In this document: in pieces, positions 1 through 12,400 of the stretch
Numbering within the stretch: the first letter of the stretch is position 1
Layout of the letters: each line of letters opens with the position of its first letter
Notes under the pieces: model-generated
What the model was told of the DNA's origin: nothing
The model's input: only the letters and a program-made list of their open reading frames with translations
The model's database searches: none
Origin: Linanthus parryae
Lineage: Eukaryota; Streptophyta; Magnoliopsida; Ericales; Polemoniaceae
Length of the DNA stretch: 64,000 nt
Assembly (NCBI GenBank): GCA_023055425.1
Contig: JALGPY010000008.1
Span: 8,504,501 to 8,568,500 of the forward strand
Direction of reading: 5' to 3'
Position numbers and translations under genes: made by a program

Positions 1-2413
1 AAGCCCATTTGTCTATAAGGGCCCATTTTTCAAACCCTATCTTCTTGCCGTTAGTTTCTTGTCGCTAAGTTAATTCCTTCTGTTAGTCTGCCGTTACTAT
101 ATATAATCTCTGGATGTGAGATTAGGGTTAAGTTATGGTGATCTTTTCACCTTCTTGTACATAATACAGCCGCTATACTTTCTCAATATTTATCGTCTTC
201 TTCGTTATTTCTCTGCAAATCTTCAATCTTCATTTCACAAGATGAGAAGACGCTGAGTAACCCTAGCCGACCGCCCTTCCTTGTTGTGACTAAATCCGTC
301 ACATTTTTTCTCGTAACATTTTGATATCTTCTAAGACTCTTTCCATGGAGAAAGAGCATACCTTTTTGAATTATTCTATATCTGTATCATTTTGATTTTG
401 ACTCGAATTCTGCTTCAAATAAGACATTTTAAATTTATCAAAATCTTTTCAAAGAGTACTTCTTATTGTTCATGAATCAGTTTATTTTTTTCTCCCGTAA
501 AATTCCTTCTAAGTCTTTCATAACAGTTTCTTTCTACAAATCTTACTTGGTAGGAAGAGCCATCGATCACTTAGGAATTTTTTATTGCTTTAAATCTTCA
601 AAGTTTCTGTTTTTAGAATTCTTAGTGGCTCTTATCAGTTGTATAGATAATTTTTTTACTTTGATATATTTAAAAAAAACTTTTGAGTTACGTATTGTAA
701 AGATCCCGTGTTAGTTTTTCACCTTTTAAAAAGTGTTAATTTTCCTAGATTTCTAACTTAAAGCACTAGTATCTCTACTCTTTGATAGATTAGATTTTTT
801 TTTGAGTTATTTTCAATAAGGATCAAGTGTTCAATTTGTTAGATCTATAGAGCACAAGTACACCTACATCGTGTATAAACCCTTCCACGGTTAGAAAAAT
901 TTGTGAAAGAGTTCTTTATTGTCTACTCGTACATCTTTAAAGACAGATCACTCTGAATCTCTTTTCATCTAGTCCTTTCTGTCTTATGTGCGATGGGGAT
1001 GTCTTGTAAATTTATGCGCACTACAAAGGCATTGAAGCAAAAAAAGACATGATGCACTACGATGGCCGGTTACTCACCCAGGAATCCGAAAATCGAATAT
1101 TACTTGTCATACCAGGTACGAATATAATTTCCGCTCTTATCTCTCCATCTTACGTTTGCATTGTATGATATTCATACAATACCAATGATTTTTAAGAGTA
1201 TCATATGCAAGAAAATGTAGTTCGAGCATTCATTGCTAAATCAATTACCTAATGAAAAGGAGCATATGAGATTGATAAGGAGTACAAAATCGTTTTTACG
1301 TACAGGTACACTTCTCAGCGGTGCGTCCCATGTATTTGTTATACGTTTCCGTTTGAATATAATAACAATCGACATGCTCCTCTCGGTATACTATAAATTG
1401 AAGGAAACTAAGAATTTGCCCGACTTTGATGTGTCTCATTAAAAAAATCCGTAGTATAATAAATATGGCGTTATTTTTTTTTAAACATAGAACATCATTA
1501 CAAGATATTCCTATTTTTGAACTTTAGACTCTATGCAGGGTACTTTAAATGCTTTACTAAAAGAATAATACAAATCAACATTATTCGACGGTAATTTGAT
1601 CATTTCTAATCTTAAATATGCATTACCTAGATCATCATATTCCACAACACATCATGTACCCAATCAATCAGTCTTCACCTCAAATCCCCTCAACCCCCAT
1701 GTCACGTGGTTTCATATTATTTACAATTGGTTAGAGCATGCGTATAATGCGCTAAGTTAATCGACACTTTTTTTTTTTAAATGAAGTTAATCGACACTTA
1801 GTTAACCTTTTGGGGGTAAATGTTATGGTGGGCTAGCCAGGAAACTTTAAGTTGTATCCACATCATAAAAAATGGCTTGTCAAAGCCCGGCCCATATTTA
1901 TTGATCAGAATGCAAAGTGGATTTGAGCGAGCCCATCGAACTTATTAAATTTGACTGTTATTATTATTTTCATCTCTATTGAGGATGGATTGATCTCGAG
2001 TTCTTTTGTATCGTCTCTATTTGTTTTTGGCTTGATCTTAAGTTTTGATGGTTAAGCTCATCAAATGTAACTTGTAGCTTTGAGTTTTCCATGGCTTTGT
2101 GCTTCAATGAAATTTAACATGTTTCATCATCATATAATAAAGCAAATGTGAACGAGGCACTTTGGCTTTTTGTTTGGTATTACTAGCGATTTCTCGTAGG
2201 CAGTAACTAGTGTAAAATTACTTGACGTTTTAAAGAATAAATTCAGGCCTCATCATGTAAGGTATAAGAAAGAAAGGGATGTGACATATACTTGGATTGG
2301 TTACAGTATATAATTATACTAATGTAGGACATAACATGTTTTTTTCAGCGTTTCGTTAGGGTAATAAACAAGTGCAAGTGGTGGGGTTAATGTAGAATAA
2401 CCATTATACCCGC

Positions 2414-2484
<71 letters not shown>

Positions 2485-4553
2485 CAACAACTTTATCAAT
2501 ACTTGATTAAAAAAATACATTTATCTGTGCAAGACATATGTGAAAGAGGCCTAGTCGACTAGGACAAAATCAACTACATTTTCAAACTCTCTATTCTCAA
2601 TCGATCATTCAAAACGAGTGACTACCTTGTTACATATTTAGCTTATCCATCAACCTATTACAAATTAACTTAAAACATGCGTTTACAATCTGAAATAATA
2701 AAATAATAAAGAAAATAATACTATTATTATAGTCGTTTTTATTATTTTGCGTCATTTTACATTGCTTAGTGGTAATGTAGTCTTTTTTCACACCCATCAA
2801 AATCCCTCAATTCGTTAGACCATCTAAGGCGGTATAAGTTTCCTGGCATGATATGAAAAGCGTGACAAAAGTTGAATAAGTTGTACACTTACTAATACTT
2901 TACTTGAACACGATATGAGACCACAACTACAACATATCCTTATACTATATCACTTCCTTTATTCCTCACATAAACAAGGCATTTGAGTGCAATTTGGGTA
3001 AAATATACTATGCACGCATCACAAGAACACATTATGCGCATTTATACAAGTTTTTTTTAAAGAAATTTGTACAAGATTTATTTACAACATATTTTTTTGC
3101 CATTTGATTTTTTTTTTTTTTTTTTTTGCCTGAATACTCGATAAGTAAAATTAAGTGTTACATTCGGCAATTTCGAATCAAGTCGCTCACTGAAAAACTC
3201 CACAATGGTGATGTCAACAGAAATTAAACGCACAACATAATATCGCAAGTCTCTTATCATATGACTAAACCATTATAGATAATTCTTTCTCTCTATAAGA
3301 GCATTGTAGTATTAATTTACATATATTGTTCAACAAATATTTATATGCAATAACATTTTTTTTTGAAATTTTAGATATTCATTTTTTAAAGAGTAATCAT
3401 TTTACAAAAAGTTTATATCAAAATTTTGCTAATTCAATAGTTTATATTGTCAATGATTTGACATCTGAGGACATCTTTTGTTTACGAATGAACTCGAAAC
3501 ATCTATAAGCCTAGATTTAGACAATTTTTCCTTTTTTGTGAAATTATCTTGCAGTCCGTGAATGAATATATTTATTTTCGATGATGTTCAAAGCTAGAAA
3601 AACACTACGCGTGTATACCCATGTGTTTCAAATAGACATTTACTGACTCGAAACATCTGTAGTTATTGATTTATGAGTCTCATGATATTTTTTGAGGACA
3701 TCTGTAATCTATGAATAGATATATATTTAAATTCGATCATATTCAAAACCAGACAACCACAATACATGTATGCCCACATATTTTCAATAGGCATGTATTA
3801 ATATCGAACATCTGTTCTTTGATTTAGCGATTATAATATTGTTTTTCGAAGAACATCTGTAGTCCTATGATAGATATTTTTAAAATTCCATAATCATCAA
3901 AACTAGAAAAGTATTACAGCGCATATACATCCTTATATTTCATATACGCGTGTATATACACGTGTATAGACATTCTTGAGTTAGCAAAATTTTAATATGA
4001 TACATACCAGAGATATTTTGTAATTAATTAATATTTTTAATTTAAATATGTAAAACAAATATTTTTAAAATAATAATAATTGCAAATGAAAATTAATTTT
4101 GTGAGGCTTTTATATAGAGACAATAATAAAAGATTTATAATAATATGTCTTGTGTTCAATTCCGCTTGATATCATCATTATGGAGTTTATCAGTCAGCGA
4201 TTCGATTCGGTGCCAAACCCAAAAATATTTTATTTCAAAAGAAAATCAATAACAATAATTACACATTTAAAAAGAAAACCAATAACAAGAACTACATCCT
4301 TAAAAAAATAAATAACAATAATCACACATTTTAAAGAATACAGTAAATACAGTAGTAAATGTATATATTTTTATTTACTTTTCACATAGTAATAAACAAT
4401 AGTAAATAGCTACCAACAATAATCCATTAACTCCACCATTGTCACATACAATTTAATAAAATAAACAAAGCCATAATGGGGTAAAAGTTAATATACATGT
4501 TACAATATCCAAGAATTCAATGTTTTTCTTTAAAAAGAAGAGCAAACCACCAG
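1..4553. other. AT-rich intergenic DNA without a recognisable gene
   Basis: I find no convincing coding exon here; open frames are short and lack domain-like composition. Bases 1-460 have the look of a decayed LTR (pyrimidine-rich, a TATATAA motif near 100), but no partner repeat or target duplication is visible. A (ATA)n microsatellite lies at 2415-2491 and a poly-T run near 3107-3127. The rest is unassigned A/T-rich sequence up to the promoter of the RING gene. Confidence 0.6.
2415..2491. repeat. (ATA)n/(ACA)n microsatellite
   Basis: About 66 bp of uninterrupted ATA trinucleotides end in a short ACA run. No gene overlaps it. Confidence 0.97.
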
Positions 4554-4560
4554 TATAAAT
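4554..4560 (+). promoter_or_regulatory. TATA box of the RING gene
   Basis: TATAAAT stands about 30 bp before the expected start of a pyrimidine-rich 5'UTR exon, which ends at a GT donor at 4748. Spacing and position fit a plant core promoter. The start site itself is inferred, at about 4585. Confidence 0.5.
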
Positions 4561-5169
4561 AGCTCTGAACACAGAGGAGTTTATAGCAAAAAAGAATTCA
4601 AATTGGGGAAGACGAATACGAAAGGCGTGTGTAGATTTTCCTCCCAAAAAACACCACCACCGTTGGGAAAGAGTGTTACTTGAACTAGTAGTCTCTCTCT
4701 CTTTCTCTCTCAATCTCTCCCATTTTGTGTTGCGGTTTGACCCTCAGGTATGATCTTTGCCTCTCTTGATTTCTTGATGTTTTTGATGATGTGGGTCGTT
4801 TCTTGAAATTGTTGAGCTGAATTTTACAATTTCTTGAATTGGGTGTTGACATTTCTTGTGAAATTGATTCTGGGTTCTTGTTCTTTCACCTAAAGGAGCT
4901 GTTTTTATGCTGATCACTTGTTGGGGATTGTTCAAGGGTTCATCTTTTTGTGTTTTTCTCCTGAAAGTTTTGATTTTTGGTTCTGGGTACTAGTTGAATG
5001 CTGTGGGTGAGTACTGTGGACTTGAAATTTTGCAGCTCCCTTGTTTTTTGAGGGTCAAAATTTGATTTTTACTGTCAATGTAATGCATTTTGGTTATAAT
5101 GTTTGCTGTTAGAAAAGGTAAAGTTGAAGAAATGAAGAACTTTTGGTTATTTCAGTGGGTATTCTTTGA

Positions 5170-5219
5170 TTTGGGCTTATGGATGAGAATCTATCCAAAT
5201 TCACATCCATAAGCCCAAA
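5170..5219. repeat. Small perfect foldback in the 5'UTR intron of the RING gene
   Basis: Two 16-bp arms (5170-5185 and 5204-5219) are exact reverse complements around an 18-bp loop. It may be a worn MITE or a simple hairpin; no target duplication was recognised. Confidence 0.8.
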
Positions 5220-5471
5220 ATTACCCTGAAAACTCATGTCTTTTGGTAGGAATGATGCAGAATGTGAACTTGGGTACTGTGTTTAACTGAATTATTTGAA
5301 AATCATTTCTATATTTAAACCTACTCTTGATGGGAACTAATCAGAGTTTGCGTTTCTTTTGGTTACTTCATATGCTGGTATCTCAGAATGATGATCATAT
5401 ACACTTGAATCGATTTTCCTTAACCTTTGGTTGCAATAGAATGAAGTTATTCTCACATTTTGTTGGCAGAA

Positions 5472-6858
5472 ATGGCTCTCAATGTGGACCTCAGCATCGT
5501 GCCTACACCTGTTGATGAAGTGATTCCGGCGGGTATTGATGTTACTCTCCGGTTGGGGCTACCAAGGGGAAGTGGAGAGGTGCGAACACAAACACCCGCG
5601 GTTGAAGAGTCTAATGATGACGACAATGTCGTCGTAATTTCTCCAGAAAGCTTTGAAGAGGTATCAAATAGCGGATTATTGTATTGAGATATTCTACATT
5701 GTTATCTTGCGAAGTTGTTGATGATGTCATTTTGCACTTGTTTCAGGCAAGGCGGAAAGCCAGAAGGAACCGCGAGTTGATCGAAGTTTTTGATGCGGAT
5801 ACTGATTTCCAACATGGTAATGTAGCATTGCGAGCTCTTGTCAACTTTTTTTTTTTTTTTTTTTTTTGGTAATCTTAACAATTTTTTCCTCGCTAGGTCT
5901 TTCCTTGCATTTGTTTGTTTTACCTTCTTTGTTTGCAATTTTTAGAATCTTCAGAAACATATTTATGCCCTCATCTACCTTGCAGCAGTCCCAATCAGGT
6001 CATGGCTAATTAACAGCCCTGACAGGCTTAGGAGGGCTTCTCCTGATTCAACTATTGGTGTTGGCCGTTGGATAGCAACAGAAATAAGTGAACGTCGGAA
6101 GGTATTATCCCCTTTCATTATGCTTTGAATTTCCCCCTTTATATTGTAATGCAGTAATGTTTTCTACTTTCTTTAAAATTTTATAACATGCTTAGTGATT
6201 TGGGAGAATGGAATATGACTTAATTAGTCTTTTTAAATGGACATTTATGTATGAAAACAATCAACTTGAGAAGTTGATCCATGAGCGTAAACCAATTGAT
6301 GTTTATAACATGTTTTTTCTCTTGTTAATGTGGTCTTGAGAATGACACAGAGTTCGAAAGTGTATGAATACAGGCCCCGCTATAATGACTATGTTATCTG
6401 CTGTTGGATCGTTTATTAGAACTTAGGAACCTAGGAATAGTATCAAATTGAAGTCATTTATAAGAACCTAGGATTAGTAGTAGTATCAAGTAGACAACTT
6501 TAGGTTGCCAGTTTTAAGGTTTTTTCATGGAATTCTCTTTGTACATGAAGTACATTAGTGTCTAGTGAAGTCTTATTCTTGCTATCTGTTTTGGCAGAGC
6601 AAAAGTGTCGCTGAGGCTTTGGTGCTATTGCAGAACGTGCCTGCAATAAGTCTTCCTCCACCAAAGCCGCCAACTCCAACGTTCAATTGCGTTGTTTGCA
6701 TGGGTCCGTTTGTTGAGGAAACAACAACCAAATGCGGACACATCTTCTGCAAAGAATGTATCCTTAAAGCAATAGCAGCACAAGGCAAGTGCCCCACCTG
6801 CCGGCGCAAAATGAAAAAGAAGGATACATTGAGGGTGTATCTTCCTACACCTCAGTAA
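5472..6858 (+). CDS. RING-type (C3HC4) E3 ubiquitin ligase, RNF4-like, 211 aa
   Basis: Coding exons read at 5472-5660, 5747-5816, 5986-6101 and 6598-6858, all with GT-AG borders and compatible phase, giving 211 residues. A non-coding first exon ends at 4747 and a 722-bp intron runs to 5469; the acceptor lies two bases before the ATG, which fixes the start. The N-terminal half is acidic then Arg-rich (around residues 64-75) without a known fold. The C-terminal 60 residues form a RING finger: Cys-x2-Cys (CVVC), Cys-x-His-x2-Cys-x2-Cys (CGHIFCKEC) and Cys-x2-Cys (CPTC), with all eight zinc ligands present, followed by a basic RRKMKKKD tail. By family it should pass ubiquitin from an E2 enzyme to substrates. 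SUMO targeting, as in animal RNF4, is only suggested by the RING type and short length. A partly intact paralogue lies at 23028-24467. Confidence 0.88.
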
Positions 6859-6920
6859 AGAAGGCTCGTGCCTTCTGTTTCTGGCTTGTGAGTTCTCTCT
6901 CTCTCCCTCTCTCTCTCTCA

Positions 6921-6953
<33 letters not shown>

Positions 6954-7600
6954 TCCACCACCACCAGTCCCCAGAAAATGTGAAGAATTGAGCCTACAGT
7001 GCTGGAAAACTTGTTTAATGGATTGTTAGGACTTGCGACTTGGGATCTAAAGGATTTTTCAAATTAGTATGTTGGGAGAAACTTATAAATAGCACTCGGG
7101 AGGCTTTAGATCCTTTTAGATACAAAGCTTTTCTCTTACAAGCACTCTCTTCCGTTTTCCAAATTTTGAATAATTTTTTTCTTCATCTTACTGATTTACT
7201 TCTTTTGGTGATGCAGACGGAAGGGCGCTTATGGTGGACTGCTGGTGGCTGCATGGGGGAAGTAACTAGGCTTTTTCGCTTCATCCGTCTCGTTCTTCTA
7301 GAGAGACTAGTATCGATAAAGTCTAGGAACTTTGGAACTTTTTTGTTAGCGTAGACTGTAGGACTTTGGTTTTTACAGTTGAGTCGGGTCAAAGACAGTT
7401 TTTGAGATGGCAGAGTTTCGGTTTTCTTTAGAAGATGTAGTAGCATCTCCATCATAGAGTCTTGAGTCTGGATAATTTATCTTTTTATGGTTCTAAAGAG
7501 GTTTGTTTTGAATCTTAAACATATCCGTTTATGTAAAGTTTCAGCTGATGTAGGGTGAGATTTTGCATGGTTGAAATGTTATGTTTTGGGAATAATTTGG
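6859..7600 (+). other. Probable 3'UTR of the RING gene, with a possible intron
   Basis: After the stop codon, a GTGAGT donor at 6888 and a pyrimidine-preceded GATGCAG acceptor at 7216 could bound a 3'UTR intron containing (CT)n and (CA)n runs. The same donor and acceptor are kept in the paralogue (about 24490 and 24830), and sequence similarity between the copies runs on to about 7400. This supports transcription through the region. The poly(A) site was not identified. Confidence 0.5.
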
Positions 7601-7654
7601 CTGTGTTTTGATTTTTTTTTGCAAAGTATAAACTTTTTTGGTGTATACTAGGTT

Positions 7655-8120
7655 TTGTGCCAGGGGATTGGCCCATGGTTCAAGCTGGCCCGACTCGCCC
7701 CCAGCCCGGCCCCAAACCACTACCCTAGGACCAGAACCGGCCCAGGCAAGATTTCCTTCCTCCCTTCCAACTTGGCCTGGCACACCCCTAACTCAGCCCG
7801 ACTCCAACCCGTTCCCCGAGGACCGGAGTCGGCCCGGGCGAGATCCTCGCCCCCCGACCTGACCCAACCGGAATTGGCCCCGGCGAGCCCCCCCCCCCCC
7901 CCCCCCCCCCCCGACGAGCTGGCCCAACCCACCTCCCCTAGGACTGGAAACACCCCGCCCCCAACCCCCTAACCCAGCCCAGGGCCCAACCCACTCCCCT
8001 AGGACCGGAACAGAACCGGACAAGATTTACCCCCTCAAACCTAGCCCAGATTGCCCCCTCTCAGTCCGACCCGCAGGCCTACCCCATCCCCTCCCCTCCC
8101 AACATACCCTGAACTCGTTT
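7655..8120. repeat. C-rich degenerate minisatellite with a 25-bp poly-C tract
   Basis: Variants of a CTAGGACCGGAAC...CCGG unit recur near 7724, 7816, 7938 and 8001, with poly-C at 7888-7912. Composition differs sharply from the AT-rich surroundings. Several long open frames here are caused by the strand bias and are not gene-like. Bases 8121-8909 hold nothing I recognise. Confidence 0.75.
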
Positions 8121-8909
8121 ACTAGGAGGTGTCCCTCAGTCGACAAAACCCTCCTCATCTAGGACACCAATCAACATCCATCTTCTCTTCCACCTCCGGC
8201 TCTGATGTGCTTCTTCATGGCCAACACCACCACCAAGTTCTTTTGATGGAACACCACCACCAATTCATCTTATACAATCCTCTTCGTCATCTTCTGTTCT
8301 TATTATGTTGGCTTAGCGAAGGCAATAAGTTCAAATGCTTTCCTCAGAGGAAGCTAAGCTCATCAGTGATCAGACTGAAGACATCTTGATGTTTTAGTTT
8401 TGGGTAAGTTTTCACTTTCAGCCCCTCAACTACGACACATCTTTCTTTCAACCCCTTTTAGTTTCAAAATCTTCTCTTACACCCCTCATTTCCTTCTAAA
8501 CCCGTTTGAAGCCCCCAGCCTATGTGAAACGTTCATGTGCACTCACATACATTAGCTAAGTTAAGCATAACAGGGATCACAGATGGAGCAATAGATGCGA
8601 CTACACAACTTTTAGATGTTGATCAATTGATTTTCAGGTAAAAATACGTTGGATTATGGTTAGAGGATCATGAATCACTAAAAAGAAATTGTGACGGAGG
8701 GTCGCCGTCACAGCGAAATTTGAGAAGATCATTGCGCAGAAGGACCTTAGAGATCTGAGCACGCCATACATTGTAATTCGTTCCATCAAGCTTGATCGGA
8801 ACTAGAGAATTCAGATTCCTAATAACAAACTACAGTTCAGGAAAAACTTTACACTTCAGAGAAAAGTCATAAAAATCATGAAGTCAAGGGACAACAATGT
8901 GACTCTTTA

Positions 8910-9292
8910 GGCTCCGTTTGGTTGGTGGTAAAACATTTTCCTGTAAAATGTTTTCCCTTGTTTTGGTGTTTTGGTGCTGTTTGGTTGGAGGTAAAATATT
9001 TTCTGTAAAATGTTTCCCCTCAAATAATGTAAAATGATTTAAACATTTCAAATCCGTAATCCATTTTCGGGAGAGTGAAGGAGCACAACAACAACTCATA
9101 CTAACACCTCCACCACCAATAACCACCTACCTCCACCAGGACCCATCATTGCCACTGCCGTTACGGCCCTCTGTTTTGGCAAGTGTGAACCAAATACAAG
9201 AAAATAATTGCAGAGAAAATATTTCCACACAAAATATTTCACGAGTAGAATATTTTCCCTTGTAAAACATTTTACTGCGAACCAAACAGAGC
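8910..9292. mobile_element. PIF/Harbinger (Tourist-like) MITE, copy 1
   Basis: A 383-bp element has inverted ends starting GGCTCCGTTTGGTT (the right end lacks one terminal C) and is flanked by TTA at 8907-8909 and 9293-9295, the target duplication typical of PIF/Harbinger elements. It has no coding capacity. It lies about 150 bp upstream of the first coding exon of the coiled-coil gene, so it probably sits in that promoter. Copy 2, in the opposite orientation, is in intron 3 of the same gene. Confidence 0.85.
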
Positions 9293-9444
9293 TTAGAAGG
9301 AAAATTATGTAATACATCTAACGTTTTGGGTACAAAATTGGAAATTCAAAAAGATCCACAACTTTACTCTTCACATGGGCGGGAAATAAGCGAGAGAAAA
9401 AAAATCCTCATCTGAAAAAAAGAGAGGGCAAAATCGATCCGAAG

Positions 9445-12400
9445 ATGGAAGAGCTGAAGAATCATCACAACCCCTCTTCAGAAACCCTAGACCTCGATGC
9501 AATTCGATGGTAACCTCCAATCTCTCGCTTTCTACAGATTCACCGTCTTTGATTCGCCGTCTTCGTATCAATCAGTTGATTGCTAGGGTTTCAATTTCTT
9601 CGTTTTTTCAGTCGAATTAGAGAGCTCAAAGAGTTCCATGGAAGTTCCAATAATGGCTCTCAACTATCCTCCGCGGATTCAAAGCAATTTCTTAGAGACT
9701 TCGCTCTTCAGTTCGAGGTAACTCTCAGATGAAGAAATTTTTGATTATGGGTTTTGACTTTTGAGTTCCTATTAAAAGAGCGATTTTTGTGAACATTTTT
9801 ATGCCTGCAGAGTATAATGAAGAAATTCACTTCAGAGTTCTCTGATGTTGGGTCCGTACCGGTGGAACATTTAGGTAAACTCTATTTCAATCTTCTTTTA
9901 GGCTCTGTTTTTTTTTTTTTTTTGAAGGATTCTTTTAGGCTCTGTTTGGTTCACAGTAAAATGTTTTACAAGGGAAATAATTCTACGCGTGAAAATGTTT
10001 TCTCTGCAATTATTTTCTCGTGTTTGGTTGACGCTTGCCAAAACAGTGGGCCGTGACGGAAATGGCAGTGATGGGTCGTGGTGGAGGTAGTTGGTAGTGG
10101 TGGTGGAGGTGGTATGAGTAGTTGTTGTGCTCCTTCACTCTCCGTAAAATGGCTTATGGATTTAAAATGTGTAAATCATTTCACATCATTTGAGGGAAAA
10201 CATTTTGCAGTAACATATTTTACTTCCAACCAAACAGCACTAAAACACCAAAACAAGGGAAAATGTTTTACAGGAAAATGTTTTACCGCCAACCAAACGG
10301 AGCCTTACCTCTCGAATGTTGCTGGTTATTTGTTAATTATACATTGATGGTATCTGATTTTCGTAAGGTAGATGCATATATGGGGTGTCTGAAGGCAGAA
10401 CTTAACGCAGTGGAGGCTGAGAATGCTAAAATATCTGTGGAAATCGATGAACTCACAACTACGTGCAACCGAGGTGGGTAATTATAGTTTCATTTCAATG
10501 ATATCATGTTCATCTTCCAACTAATTTTAGTCTATGTGTTTCGCAGATTCTCTTAGGTTGGAGAGTGAGCTTGAAGAGTTAAACGGGTCATTAGATTTTG
10601 TTGCTTCCCAGGTTAGTCTCCGAGTTAATAGATATGTAGGGAATCTTGAAGTGTGATCATCCAGGGGGTGTTCCTTGATTTCCTTAAAAGATGTATTAAG
10701 TGGACAAAAGGTACATAATTGTGATAAAGGCATATAGTTCAAGTTTCTAACATCCAGATTCATCAATGTGTTCCCTGATCAAATAGTAATCAATAAGTGT
10801 GACTAGTGGTATTTTAATCTGTGACGATGTTGGTTCAGAGTCTTCCAGCAATGAGAATAAATTTTGAGGGAAGAAGCATAACGAGTAACCGATGTAGCAA
10901 AAAGAATACATTTTAAAGATTTTCACAACTGCATGCACATCAGAATCTAAACTGGAACTCTGCGAAGTTAAGTTAGAAAAAGAAGTAAATTGTATTGGAC
11001 ACTAGTGATAATATGTTATATTTACAAATTGTAATGTCGACTCTTGCTAATGTCAGTTTTGTGGTCTAGCTATGTACATTTTAATGCTATTTCACAGTAA
11101 TTTAATGACAAGATATGGGATTATGTTGGTATCCTAAATACTTTTCTTTTCCTTGACTGCATTATCACGGTCATCAAGAATGTAACAAATGATGGACGTG
11201 CTGATTGTTCTTCGGCTAAAGAACTGGAGCTACTAAATGTGAAGGGGGATTGCAAATTTAAGGTTTGTACTGCCTGCTTCCTGATGGTGTACAGTGTACA
11301 CATCATTTTCCCCTCCTTTTTATGGCTATTCTATAAAGTCACCACTCATTACAAGATCTGACTAGCAAAACAATTAATAATTGCCTCTCATCTTATCTTG
11401 TTTGATGAAATCAAAATATGCCAGCCCCTCCATCACCAAAAGGTAGTCTTGTTGACTTTTTACCCACTTACTTTAAGGTGGCATTTTCACTTGTAAAACG
11501 ATGCAAGAACTACCCAATCTTTTCATTTTGTTGTAGTATTAAGATAACACTACAATATTATGAAAGTATTAGCAACATCTTGTATCGTTTTACAAGCGCA
11601 TTCACAACCTTAAAATATGTGTGAAGGACTATCTTTTTGTGAGGGAGGGAGTAGTTTAGTTTCTGACCGAACATATTTGATTAAGGTGTATTAATCAGTT
11701 TCCTATTTATGGATGGAGTGAACAGTTATATGTTCCCTGACATCGCATGTTTCATCCATTTCGGATTGAGAGAAAGGTTAATAGTTTTCTGGCTTATTTT
11801 CCTTTCCTTGCAGATCTTGGAACTCAACCGCGAGATTGATAACAACAGAATAACTCTGAAGGCCTTACAGGATCTTGATTGTATTTCGAAAAGGTGTTTC
11901 TTCAGATTAGACGTTCTCTGTCTTCCCATGGTTAAATAGTTGTCTCACTTTAAGTTCATCAAATTTTGTTTGATCTTTGTTGTTTTTGTAGGTTTGAGTA
12001 TATTGAAAAGATTGAGGATGCATTAACAGGCCTCAGGGTGATTGAGTCTGAAGGAAACTGCATTAGGTTGTCATTGACAACATATTTCACGGACTTTGAG
12101 AACTTGCTCTTGCAGCACAAAGTAGAAGATTCAACTGAACCATTGATTCATGAGTTATCAATAGAATATGTTGAAGGCACAATGAAGATAAAGAGTATTG
12201 ATGTATGACTCTGCTTCTTAAGAAATTAGATTGCAGTTTATCGATGAATACATATAATCATTAAAGAAAGACTAGCTTGTATTATGTCTTATTCCCCACC
12301 TTCAACGTTCCATAGAAAAGCCAGAAACAAGCCCAACTGTTCGTTTGAAAAGCTGTGTTAGGCATTGCAACTTATCTTGCCACTAAAACATTATAGATGA

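Noticed and set aside
5684..5872. Open frame overlapping intron 1 and exon 2 of the RING gene
   Set aside because: It reads intron sequence and ends in poly-Phe from a poly-T tract.
7638..8023. Open frames of 74-105 codons on both strands
   Set aside because: They result from the C-rich minisatellite, with poly-Pro or poly-Gly content.
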